From: Candidatus Obscuribacterales bacterium
Lineage (GTDB): Bacteria > Cyanobacteriota > Vampirovibrionia > Obscuribacterales > Obscuribacteraceae
Length of the DNA stretch: 64,000 nt
Direction: 5' to 3'
NCBI GenBank assembly: GCA_019744775.1
Contig: JAIETZ010000002.1
Location: forward strand, 372,001-436,000
Positions 23,906-32,529 of the stretch are shown piece after piece; within the stretch, counting starts at the first letter, position 1; each line of letters opens with the position of its first letter. The notes beneath the pieces were generated by a model. The model made no database searches and was not told where the DNA came from. It saw nothing but the letters and a program-made list of their open reading frames with translations. The position numbers and the translations under genes were made by a program.

Positions 23906-26683
23906 TTAAATGCCCTTTCCTTTGTCTCCACCTTTGTCGCCTGGTGGTGGCGGTGCAGAAGGTGGCGGTGGTGCTGAAGGGGGTGAAGGTGGTGCCGAAG
24001 GTGGTGATGGCGGCGATGGTGGTGTCGGAGGTGATGGTGGCGCATCAGGACCACCTGAAGTCCCTCCGCCTGAGCTTGGCGGAGGTGATGACGGCGAGAC
24101 AGTCCCAGAAACAGATCCACTAACACTTGCGGATCCGCCGGACCCTGCTGTTCCAGCGGATGGGATATTTGCCGAACCAGGAAACAATCCTTGCTGTTGA
24201 CCGGCCCGTAAAGCATCCCCAGCCTGACCGAGTCCGGCTGCTGTGGGTTGAGACAAATTAGCAGAAAGACCGGCCGGCATTCCCGGGTGTGCATTAGCCG
24301 TTGCGGTGGATGTAGCAGCGCCGCCAGTGCCTGCGCCCGGCGGTGGTCCTGATACCGGTGGTCCATTTGGATTACTGTTTTGCGCAGAAAGCCCTGTCTG
24401 TTGTCCAACTCCTGATGCAAGTGGAGAGGCTCCTTGTGAAGATGGAGGTTGTGCTGTCGAGGGTTGTCCGACTGCCGCCGGGCTTATGCCTGTTAGCGGA
24501 GGTTGTCCGACAGTCGGAGTAGCGGCACTGCTTGCGGTGGCGGGTGAACCTTGCGGCATGAATTGCGGCGGCTGTGTCCCGCCGGCTCCGCCTGAACCGG
24601 TTCCACCACCCTGCATATTGAGTCCGCCGCCCACACCTGAGCCTTGCTGCAGACCAAGAGCCTGGTTGGGTATGTTGATACCACTGCCCATGGCACTGCC
24701 AACTTGCGACATTTGTTGACTGGCTTGCTGCATAGGCTGGCTAAGTGCTTGAATCTGCGCTTGCGGTACACCCATAGCTTGAGCTTGCTGTTGAAACTGC
24801 TGCGTTGCACCGGCGCCCATTTGACCGCCTTTACTAATGGCGGCAGAAGCGACACTTCCAGGATCAAACTGAAACGGGTTAAAAGGAACGACCAGCATAA
24901 GACCCAAGAAACAGGTCAATACCATCATTTCCCATTGATCGGCATAATTGATACCACCGGTATCTTGCAACCAGAGTAATCGCTGCGTCATCACAGCCAT
25001 AATTACAATCCAGTAAAAACGCCAGAGAGAAACGTTAATTACAGCGTTTACCCAACTGCTGAACACTTGCCTGAAAAGCTGAGACGCCCCTTGCATAGAT
25101 GGCCAAGCAAAAAAGCATGCGGACAAAGGCCCAAGCAGGAAAAGATAGCAAATAAATACCATTTGATAAGCAGTAAGAGCGATAAGCGCATAGGCCATTC
25201 CATACTCAACGGAGTTAAACCAGAGCTGCATCATTTGAGAAAGCCACTTCTGCTTTTCTTGTTTTGTTTTCTTTTCCAAGTCGTCGTTAGCCTTACCTTG
25301 GCCTTCCCCACCGCCGGCCGGTTGAGCGATGTTGCTTAAAACCTCGTTGAAGAAGCCGGCGTTGCCACCGCCGCCGCCGCCACCGCCACCACCACCTGAA
25401 GAGCCGCTGCTGCCGCCACCACCTGGTTCAATGACGTTCAAGTGATTATCTATTGGCGGGTTAAAGGACTGCTCCTTAGACCACATAAAAATGGTCTGAG
25501 TGTTGGCCCAAGGTTTTACTGATTCGGATAAGCTGTTGCCTATGTCTATCGAATAACTAACAATCAACTGTGTAGCCGGAATGAGGAAAATAGCTATAGT
25601 TGCACGCAAAATGCCCTCAAATGGCATTGTTACCTGGCTTTCGAAAAAGCCTTTATAAACAAAACTCTGAATTTGCGTGAGAACAGCACCAGGAAGAAGA
25701 AAGAGAAGTGCCATCGGCAGGAACACTTCATGGTACATCTTCATAACCATCCACACAGCTTGCGAATTGGTTTTAGGATCTTGGTCCGGCGTACAAGCTG
25801 ACCCTGAACCTTCGTTGGCAACATTTATAAGCACATCATCGCGAATGCGATGGAGGGCATTGTTGAAGCTTGCTTCAGCAGCACCGGCTGAACTGTTGGC
25901 AGCTGACGCGCCCTGGATTTGCCCTGTATTCGTGGCCAACCAAGTCATGTGCTCAGGATCAAAGAGCAATTCTAAAAAGCGCTGGTTATTTTCTCTATCG
26001 ATAATTTGAAACTGCGTATCAGTAAGAGGCAGTCCGTTAACAGGAGCTATATTTACTCCAAGAGAATGTTGCGGCATCTTATACGTGCCAAGTGCTGTAT
26101 CAAATAATTCTTCGTCACGCTTTGTAGCAACTTCATCAAACGGCAAAGTCCACAATTTCGGCTGCGTGTAACATGCAGGCAATGGGCAAGGCGGTTGCGG
26201 TTGGTGATACCACTCTGCCGTAGGCAACCAATGTCCGACACCGTCACAATGCACGTGGCAAATATCGTAGGCTAAAACAACACGCTTACCTGGCCCAACT
26301 GATTCTCTTTTTTTCGGTCCACTGGAAGCGCCTCCGCCTCCACCGCCGCCTTCTCCACCTTCGGAGCCTTCAGCAGCACCGGCGCCACCACCACCAATTT
26401 CAACGACCAGGTCATGCCCGTCCGGATTATCAGGAATTTTCTTACCTGTCGGTCCGGCGTATTTAGCGTAAGGAAAGCGTTTGAAATACTTTTTGCGAAT
26501 ATCCCAGGCTGCTACATCGTTAGCATCTTCCGGCTTGACGGCGCCACCTGAACTTGGAACAGAGCTGCCGCCGCCACCTTGAGCAAAGGCTTCGCTAATT
26601 ATGCCCAAAGCAAAAACAAAAGCTATCAGCGCCACAAGCGCCGACGACCATATTTTACGAGTTGCTTTGTTTCTCAACTGCAT
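23906..26683 (-). CDS. VirB6/TrbL-like polytopic membrane protein with Pro/Gly-rich tail (paralogue B)
   Basis: Protein of 925 residues with a signal peptide (ALVALIAFVFALGIISEAFA). It shares with paralogue A the blocks GLPLTDTQFQIIDRENNQ, LLFDPEHMTWLATNTGQIQ, SAANSSA, FLPMALLFLLPGAVLTQIQS and AIFLIPATQLIVSYSIDIGN. Four to six more helices follow (YGMAYALIALTAYQMVFICY, SLWRFYWIVIMAVM, WEMMVLTCFLGLMLVV). A glycine run interrupts the membrane region. The tail is Pro/Ser/Ala-rich and ends in PPPPGDKGGDKGKG. AAWDIRKKYFKRFPYAKYAG near residue 60 corresponds to DIREDFYKRMKNAKSF in A. Confidence 0.65.
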   Translation of the reverse strand: MQLRNKATRKIWSSALVALIAFVFALGIISEAFAQGGGGSSVPSSGGAVKPEDANDVAAWDIRKKYFKRFPYAKYAGPTGKKIPDNPDGHDLVVEIGGGGAGAAEGSEGGEGGGGGGGASSGPKKRESVGPGKRVVLAYDICHVHCDGVGHWLPTAEWYHQPQPPCPLPACYTQPKLWTLPFDEVATKRDEELFDTALGTYKMPQHSLGVNIAPVNGLPLTDTQFQIIDRENNQRFLELLFDPEHMTWLATNTGQIQGASAANSSAGAAEASFNNALHRIRDDVLINVANEGSGSACTPDQDPKTNSQAVWMVMKMYHEVFLPMALLFLLPGAVLTQIQSFVYKGFFESQVTMPFEGILRATIAIFLIPATQLIVSYSIDIGNSLSESVKPWANTQTIFMWSKEQSFNPPIDNHLNVIEPGGGGSSGSSGGGGGGGGGGGNAGFFNEVLSNIAQPAGGGEGQGKANDDLEKKTKQEKQKWLSQMMQLWFNSVEYGMAYALIALTAYQMVFICYLFLLGPLSACFFAWPSMQGASQLFRQVFSSWVNAVINVSLWRFYWIVIMAVMTQRLLWLQDTGGINYADQWEMMVLTCFLGLMLVVPFNPFQFDPGSVASAAISKGGQMGAGATQQFQQQAQAMGVPQAQIQALSQPMQQASQQMSQVGSAMGSGINIPNQALGLQQGSGVGGGLNMQGGGTGSGGAGGTQPPQFMPQGSPATASSAATPTVGQPPLTGISPAAVGQPSTAQPPSSQGASPLASGVGQQTGLSAQNSNPNGPPVSGPPPGAGTGGAATSTATANAHPGMPAGLSANLSQPTAAGLGQAGDALRAGQQQGLFPGSANIPSAGTAGSGGSASVSGSVSGTVSPSSPPPSSGGGTSGGPDAPPSPPTPPSPPSPPSAPPSPPSAPPPPSAPPPPGDKGGDKGKGI

Positions 26684-26689
26684 TAGCTA

Positions 26690-28603
26690 TTAGCGCCTCA
26701 AGGGAATGTTTTTGCCACCTGCATCAGAGAGGTAGACGGAGATTCGATCATTCCAAGGATGACCGAAGATAGTAATGGTGCCCGACACTTCCTTGCTGGG
26801 AGCAACAAGCGTCGTTTCAAAATCAGCGCGTACCGCTGCATCTGAAAGCTTCCTGTTGTTTTCCATAATGGAAATCGCATCAGGATCAAAAGTAAGGTTT
26901 TCACTGCCGGTATTGCGAATAGCCACTTTCAAAATCGACTTACGCGGTGTGACATTTAAATTGCGCAATTCAAATGCAATGCAATCATTGCCGCCACTAC
27001 TAAGTCTCAAATCCGGCACTTGAGCCACAGGCTTAACTGCTTGCGCGACGGGAGCCTGCACCAAGTCTCCAGGCAAAGGCTTGCCTGCAACTTTACCCTT
27101 TTTCGCATCCGGCTTTTTAGCTTCTGCTTTTTTCGGTTGTGCCGGCGGTAAGGCTTTAGGTTGTGCGTTCAATTCCTGCACTTCTTCATGCTTGCTGCTG
27201 CCAAATCCAAGCAGTCCCAAAATTCCACCACCACTGCTGGACGATGACATGTCATTTTTGGCTTGCGCCAAAGCTTGTCTTTCTGCTTGAGCCAGAGAAT
27301 CAATTGAAGGAGCAACGCCTGAGACACGAGCAATCACAGTACGAGCTGCTGCTGCGCCGGCAGTTGCTGCCAATTCATTTTGCGCAACTTTTAGATCATC
27401 ACGAGCAGATTCTGCTGCTTGTTGCGCTTGCGACATGTCTGCTGCAGCTCTTTGCTGCTCAGCGGCCGACTCGGCAACTTCTGTTTCTTGTTTGCGGGCA
27501 GCAACAGTTTGTTGAGCCAGAGCAAATTTGTTGTACGCATAGAGATACCGGTAATAATCCTGAGCAACATCAGACAAAATCTTGCGCACCGAGACTGCGA
27601 CCTTTTTATCAAGTGCAACCGGCTTATACAGTTGCTCTATTTGGCGAGCCGACAGTGTTATGGACCCTCTGGATGATTCTGGAGGCATGCCGACATCAAG
27701 CTTACTCAAGCTCAGAGCGATATCCTTGTCCCTTGCTTCTGATTGCAATTGCGGAGACATGGACAAAGCACCTTTGAGCAGTGTCTTCAAATCATCGCGC
27801 TGCTTGGTGGCAGATCTAGCCTCCATGCCTGTCGGAGTAATCGGCGTAAAGTCCTGCAATTTCTTTTTCGGTTTTGCTTCTTCGTCCCCACCATTAGATT
27901 GATTAACCGCGCCCCCGGAGGCAAAAGGACTGCCGGCCGGTCGCGCATCTCCACCTTGCATAAAAGGGTTAGGTGCTGCATTACCATAAGGATTTGCATA
28001 GGGATTCATGTAAGGATTAGCATATGGGTTCATATATGCTTCCGGTGGCGCACCGTAAGGCACAGTCTGCGCTTGCGTTGACAGTGACACCGCAGGCGGT
28101 GGCGGAATCAAACCACCCGGAGCCGGGGGCGCCGGTGGCACCGAAGAGCCGTAACCACCATAAGAAGCAGCAGGCGACGGCGGCACACTACCAGGACTCG
28201 ACGGCACACCAGATGACTGAGGAGTTGACTGCGGGGCCATGAAAGGGAAAAACGGCAAAGCCGGAGCGCTGGCTTGCTGGTTGCCGCTGACCACTTGATC
28301 GGCAGGCGGCGCAAAAGGAGCACTGGATACAACCGGCAGTCCACTTGACTGACCGCCTTGAGCGGCATCTTCAGCTGCTACCAAAGGTTGCGCAACCATG
28401 TTCTTCGCTTTTAACTTCTGCAAAATCTTCGGATCGACTTTGGGGCGCAAGCCGCCCAAGACCGAACCCGATTCAGATGAAGCGGATGATGACGGCGCCT
28501 CGTCACTTGAATGCGAGCACGCCGTAAGCAGAGCCGTCAAGCTGAGCGCAAAGACTGCATTAATGGTCAAAGCGTTGGCTTTTGGTTGCATTTTATCTTT
28601 CAT
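26690..28603 (-). CDS. Large lipoprotein of the secretion-like cluster
   Basis: Protein of 637 residues with a lipoprotein signal peptide ending in LLTAC (lipid cysteine about residue 29). About 200 residues of Pro/Ser/Gly-rich linker follow, including an NPYANPYMNPYANPYGN repeat. Next is an alpha-helical region rich in Ala/Gln/Glu (AAEQQRAAADMSQAQQAAES), probably coiled coil. The C-terminal beta domain (CIAFELRNLNVTPRKSILKV, NTGSENLTFDPDAIS) looks immunoglobulin-like. It could fill the VirB7/VirB9 outer-membrane role, but no sequence-level match is claimed. It lies 6 bp upstream of paralogue B. Confidence 0.6.
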   Translation of the reverse strand: MKDKMQPKANALTINAVFALSLTALLTACSHSSDEAPSSSASSESGSVLGGLRPKVDPKILQKLKAKNMVAQPLVAAEDAAQGGQSSGLPVVSSAPFAPPADQVVSGNQQASAPALPFFPFMAPQSTPQSSGVPSSPGSVPPSPAASYGGYGSSVPPAPPAPGGLIPPPPAVSLSTQAQTVPYGAPPEAYMNPYANPYMNPYANPYGNAAPNPFMQGGDARPAGSPFASGGAVNQSNGGDEEAKPKKKLQDFTPITPTGMEARSATKQRDDLKTLLKGALSMSPQLQSEARDKDIALSLSKLDVGMPPESSRGSITLSARQIEQLYKPVALDKKVAVSVRKILSDVAQDYYRYLYAYNKFALAQQTVAARKQETEVAESAAEQQRAAADMSQAQQAAESARDDLKVAQNELAATAGAAAARTVIARVSGVAPSIDSLAQAERQALAQAKNDMSSSSSGGGILGLLGFGSSKHEEVQELNAQPKALPPAQPKKAEAKKPDAKKGKVAGKPLPGDLVQAPVAQAVKPVAQVPDLRLSSGGNDCIAFELRNLNVTPRKSILKVAIRNTGSENLTFDPDAISIMENNRKLSDAAVRADFETTLVAPSKEVSGTITIFGHPWNDRISVYLSDAGGKNIPLRR

Positions 28604-28620
28604 CTACTCCAATCTTGGCG

Positions 28621-29280
28621 TTAATGGGCATTCAAGAGACGTCCGCGTACGCTGGCGTCTGTACGAGCACTACTGCCACTACTTCCGATACCACTACCGG
28701 AGCCATATCCACCGCTATAGCTTTGAGCTTGAGCAGGTTTTGCACCACCAAGCAGGCGTCCTCTGACATTGCCCGCACCGCTTCCCGGTCCGGCGCCGGA
28801 GCCAGGCTTAGGCGTCATCATTTTCCCTAAAACACCTTGCGTTACGCCCGGCAAAGGACCTTTCGGACCCATTCCACGCGCTGGAATATTACTTTCACGT
28901 CCGAAGCCTGACTTCGGCAATGCCATTGGATTGCCCATCATCGGACTATCCGTGCGATAGCCTTGATTAGGTCCACCCAATTGAACTGGAGCCGATGCGG
29001 CACCACCGGGATCACCCATAGCGCCGGCACCACCGCCACCATACCCACCACCAGCACCTTCCGGTCCGGGTGGTAAATCAACGTAGCCTGGAGCTTGCGG
29101 CGCTTCACGAAAATCTTTTACGATAGGCCTCTCATCAATTATTTGATATTCACGCGGCGCAGTATACCAACGACTCTTCTGAATCATGTTGTCTTTGACG
29201 CGCTGTTGTGCGTCCGCATCATTTACTGATGCCAACAAAGACAACCCTGCGCTCAAACTTAGTAAAACCAATTTCTTCAT
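28621..29280 (-). CDS. Exported Gly/Pro-rich protein
   Basis: Protein of 219 residues with a good signal peptide (KKLVLLSLSAGLSLLAS, cleavage near ADAQ). Residues 24-60 are ordered and charged (NMIQKSRWYTAPREYQIIDE). The rest is Gly/Pro/Ser-rich, with RGRLLGGA and a C-terminal VRGRLLNAH echo. AAGGAG stands 7 nt before the ATG. Its codon frame is clearly coding, but no family is recognised. As a cluster member between two other exported proteins it may be a secreted or envelope component. Confidence 0.6.
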   Translation of the reverse strand: MKKLVLLSLSAGLSLLASVNDADAQQRVKDNMIQKSRWYTAPREYQIIDERPIVKDFREAPQAPGYVDLPPGPEGAGGGYGGGGAGAMGDPGGAASAPVQLGGPNQGYRTDSPMMGNPMALPKSGFGRESNIPARGMGPKGPLPGVTQGVLGKMMTPKPGSGAGPGSGAGNVRGRLLGGAKPAQAQSYSGGYGSGSGIGSSGSSARTDASVRGRLLNAH

Positions 29281-29328
29281 TACCTAACTCCTTAGTACCT
29301 TGGGCCAATGCGCCTCGTGCGGAAAAAA

Positions 29329-30390
29329 CTAAAATCCCATCGGCATCATGTTCATCGGACCTTTCATTATTTTGCCGAGACCCTTGCCGAAATTAGAAGG
29401 CTTGCCGGCTGGACGATATTTGTAGTTAACGTCATCTTCCGGCAAAGAAAGATCTTGTGTAGAACTCTGTGTGACGACAACCGGCGATGGAGCATCAGGT
29501 GACTGCTGCCCATTCCGGTCGTTAAGCCTTGGTTCGTTACCCAATGCTCTCATGTCTTTGTCTCCGGCGCCGGAGTATCTTGGCCGGTCACCATATTGAG
29601 AATTACCCGATTGCTGGCGATATGAATCACCGCCAACCGGAATTTGCTGATATTGATTGGTCGTACCGCCACCGGCACCGACTGGAATACGCTGATAAGA
29701 ATTCGTTGTGCCGCCGCCGGAGCCGACTGGAATACGCTGATAACTTCCACCACCGGCTGCGTCAGTACGCACCTTATATCCTTGTCCGCCACCGGAGCCA
29801 CCGGCATTCATTGAAGAGGCGCCACTATCGGGATCCATGAATGATCCCGAAGGCATAGCTTCTCCGCCGCCTGGCATTAACCCAGGTACAGCCTGTCCAC
29901 CAACCGGTATTTTCTGCGACATGCCGTAGATGCTGGCTGGACGTCCTTCCATTGGCACGTGTCCATAACTCTGGTGATAGGTGACTCCACCTGAGCCACC
30001 GCCGCCACCTTCTTTCTTGTCTTTCAACCAAGAGCCACCAGTACTGGAGCTAATCGGCAAATCCAATCTGTCAGGAAATGGCGGAAATAAAGCCGGTGGA
30101 ATTGGTTCATCGCAAGATATAGGTTCTACGGAAACATCAATTTTTGGTCCTGCCGGAGCACGCATCAGTTGCATGCGTCCACCACCTTGCGGTTGCGGCG
30201 GTGGCTGATACACAGGATGTCTTTGGAGTTGTGTTTGATCTGAATATTGATTATCGCCTGGAGTGTGCACGAATTTGCCCATATTGGTTGGCGGCAACTG
30301 TGCGAAAACCGCACTGCAAGACGACATTGCTGCTAAGCAAGTTAATGCCTGAAAAAGAGGCGCTTTATAAATACGCGTACAAAATCTCAC
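29329..30390 (-). CDS. Exported repeat-containing protein, first gene of the secretion-like cluster
   Basis: Protein of 353 residues with a GTG start preceded by GGAGGG. The signal peptide is APLFQALTCLAAMSSCSAVFA followed by Q. The mature part is Pro/Gly/Ser/Gln-rich with three tandem YQRIPVG-type repeats (29633-29755). The C-terminus (DLSLPEDDVNYKYRPAGKPS) is more ordered. Promoter-proximal gene of the minus-strand cluster. A secreted structural component or substrate is conceivable; I recognise no domain. Confidence 0.6.
   Translation of the reverse strand: MRFCTRIYKAPLFQALTCLAAMSSCSAVFAQLPPTNMGKFVHTPGDNQYSDQTQLQRHPVYQPPPQPQGGGRMQLMRAPAGPKIDVSVEPISCDEPIPPALFPPFPDRLDLPISSSTGGSWLKDKKEGGGGGSGGVTYHQSYGHVPMEGRPASIYGMSQKIPVGGQAVPGLMPGGGEAMPSGSFMDPDSGASSMNAGGSGGGQGYKVRTDAAGGGSYQRIPVGSGGGTTNSYQRIPVGAGGGTTNQYQQIPVGGDSYRQQSGNSQYGDRPRYSGAGDKDMRALGNEPRLNDRNGQQSPDAPSPVVVTQSSTQDLSLPEDDVNYKYRPAGKPSNFGKGLGKIMKGPMNMMPMGF
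29633..29755 (-). repeat. Tandem 15-residue coding repeats (YQRIPVG)
   Basis: Three adjacent imperfect 45-bp units encode SYQRIPVGSGGGTTN, SYQRIPVGAGGGTTN and QYQQIPVGGDSYRQ. The third is truncated. The near-identity of the first two at the DNA level points to recent tandem duplication and possible length polymorphism between strains. Confidence 0.7.
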
Positions 30391-30690
30391 TTGTGCCCTC
30401 CTAGAGAGCGATTTTGGTGAATGAGAAGTGACAACGCCAGTTGTTTTTTAGGTGGTAAGAAATGCCCGGAAATAGGCGCCGACCGCTCAATCTCTTGTAT
30501 TCCCAGTCTATCAGATGAGACCGCTCTAAACCTCCCTTTCGAGCAGTAGACTGGCTTTTGCAGCAAAGTGACTAATTTTTAATCGGTTATCCACAATTGT
30601 CAATAGGGCTCTTGAGGAATTCTTGAAAACGGTTAGCTGCATAACATTTTTGTGCCCAAAAAACTTTGGCGCGCTTCGTTATTTCAATAC
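30391..30690. other. Divergent regulatory region between the two secretion-associated operons
   Basis: About 300 bp without a gene. It separates the minus-strand cluster (from 30390) from the plus-strand TPR operon (from 30691) and must hold both promoters. It is AT-rich around 30560-30640, with TTGAGG and TTGAAA candidates for a -35 box, but no convincing -10 at 17-nt spacing was found. AGTCTATCAGATGAGACC and the downstream TAGACTGGC look weakly related. Nothing else recognised. Confidence 0.4.
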
Positions 30691-32529
30691 ATGGAATATG
30701 AAAATCAACATACGTTTAGAATGTGGTTTATGAACCAAGTCCGATTGACCATCAGTTGTATCGTTGTCGCCTCATTGGCTCAGAGTCTGACTTTTGTCAG
30801 TCCGTTGCCTGCTGAATCAGCGCGCCGGCGCGGCGGCGGAGGTGGTGGTGGCGTTTATTTGCAAACACCAAATCCACAAACGCCTGACGAGCACAACAAC
30901 AGAGGAGTCGAATTAGGCAACAAAGGACTCTGGCAAGACGCCATTCGTGAACATGAATTGGCATTGGGAGCTGAGCCGGACAACCAAACATTTCGTACCA
31001 ATTTATCGGCAGCTCAACTTAGATATGGTGACACGCTCTTTAACAAAAAGGATTTTTATCACGCAGCTATTCAATATCGCGGCGCGCTGTATGTAGATCC
31101 AGGCAATGGTCCGGCCGATCAACACCTTGATGAAGCCTTGCGCCAAGCAAACATCAACGCTGACGATCCAAAAGTACGAGCAAGAATTGCAGATGAAGCG
31201 GAAATTTCAGGCAACTACGAAACAGCAATTGTCGAATATCGCAAATGTATAAAAATGGTCGACGACGGCTACAATCACTACCGCCTAGGACAAGTGCTTT
31301 CCAAAGCAGGCAAAGTTGTTGAAGGCTACAAAGAATTGCGAACATCCGTTAGTCGTGAATGGCCCGTCGATCAAAAAAATACTTTGTCTGATGCTCACCG
31401 CCAACTAGCTGATACATTGAAAGACCATGCTTTCCGAGCTAAAGAAGGCGGCGAAGGCACAGTCGGCATGAAACGTCTTTTGAATTCCGGTATTGAATAT
31501 AGACGAGCGGTAACTATTAATCCGGCAAATGCATCCGCCATCCATGGCTTAATCGAAGTTGCCAGAGAAGCAGTGGCGATTAAGCCGAATTCTTTTGATA
31601 ATCACTTGATGCTGGCTGGCGCCTATCAGTTAGGTGGCGATTTCGATCACGCCAAGCAAGAATACGAGACTTGCTATCGACTGGGTCCGAATAATCCGGC
31701 ACTGGCTGCTGCGCGCAAGAGTTTTCATAGCGCACTTGTCAGTTCGCCATTAGCTACTCCGGCACTACTTGCCTCGACAATGGGATCGATTCAAACGCAA
31801 TTGCAGCGCAATCCAAATGACCCTGAATTACTCTACATCTATGGACGCGGCAAAGAAGCTCAAGGCGACACGCGCACGGCACTTGCTGCTTACAATAGAG
31901 CAGCATCGATCAACATCCATGCGCATCCGGATTTAGCAAAAGGAATTAAGCGCCTGGGCGGCTTCGTAGCAGAAGGCGCCGGTGAGCCTGCTCCACAAGA
32001 GACAATTGCTCCTACAAAGACTCCAAAAGGACCTTCTGCCGAAGATTTGAAAAAGCAGCAGGCTAAAGAAGAAGAGGCTAAGAAGCAGAAAATCTACTCT
32101 GATCTGGAAGAAAAAATACGTTCAGGCAAACTAGACGAAGTACAAAAAGAATTGACGGCAATTACAGATGCCAACCCGGCCGATGCAAAAGCCTGGCGCC
32201 TCTTGGGCAATGTTTATGAAAAGAAAGGTGATCTGGATCAAGCAGCCGTTTGTTATCGCCAAGCGTCTATGATGAAAGATACAGAGGCAGAAGCCATGTA
32301 TCGGCAAATCAACACTTCGCGCGTGCAACCGCTTCTGAAGGAAGCAGACAAAGCCGCATCGGAGAAGAACTGGGTACAGGCAGCCGCAACTTTGCGCGAA
32401 GCAGTAAGTATTGCGCCTAACTTGCCGCTGGTACACAGAAAACTTGGTGAAGCCCTGAAACAACTAGGTGACACCAAGGAAGCAGAAAGAGAATTCAAGA
32501 AAGCACAAGATTTGGAAAACGCCAAATGA
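30691..32529 (+). CDS. Large exported TPR protein
   Basis: Protein of about 612 residues. An N-terminal export signal (NQVRLTISCIVVASLAQSLTFVSPLPAESA) is followed by RRRGGGGGGG and then about ten TPR units (NNRGVELGNKGLWQDAIREH, QVLSKAGKVVEGYKEL, KAWRLLGNVYEKKGDLDQAA). A Lys/Glu-rich linker near residue 450 splits the repeats into two blocks. The start is uncertain: GTG 30652, ATG 30691 and ATG 30730 are in frame without a clear ribosome binding site. It overlaps the next TPR gene by 4 bp. Probably a protein-interaction scaffold in the envelope. Confidence 0.75.
   Translation: MEYENQHTFRMWFMNQVRLTISCIVVASLAQSLTFVSPLPAESARRRGGGGGGGVYLQTPNPQTPDEHNNRGVELGNKGLWQDAIREHELALGAEPDNQTFRTNLSAAQLRYGDTLFNKKDFYHAAIQYRGALYVDPGNGPADQHLDEALRQANINADDPKVRARIADEAEISGNYETAIVEYRKCIKMVDDGYNHYRLGQVLSKAGKVVEGYKELRTSVSREWPVDQKNTLSDAHRQLADTLKDHAFRAKEGGEGTVGMKRLLNSGIEYRRAVTINPANASAIHGLIEVAREAVAIKPNSFDNHLMLAGAYQLGGDFDHAKQEYETCYRLGPNNPALAAARKSFHSALVSSPLATPALLASTMGSIQTQLQRNPNDPELLYIYGRGKEAQGDTRTALAAYNRAASINIHAHPDLAKGIKRLGGFVAEGAGEPAPQETIAPTKTPKGPSAEDLKKQQAKEEEAKKQKIYSDLEEKIRSGKLDEVQKELTAITDANPADAKAWRLLGNVYEKKGDLDQAAVCYRQASMMKDTEAEAMYRQINTSRVQPLLKEADKAASEKNWVQAAATLREAVSIAPNLPLVHRKLGEALKQLGDTKEAEREFKKAQDLENAK

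Noticed and set aside
23910-24719. Long plus-strand Gly/Pro-rich open frames opposite the VirB6-like genes
   Set aside because: They are mirror images of the low-complexity tail codons on the minus strand; no ribosome site, no ordered domain.
25370-25440. GCC/CCG trinucleotide run as a CRISPR or satellite
   Set aside because: It is an in-frame Gly run of the VirB6-like protein with no spacer structure.
15990-30390. Integrated conjugative plasmid or ICE
   Set aside because: No relaxase, coupling protein, integrase or flanking tRNA was seen; the cluster lies between housekeeping genes.
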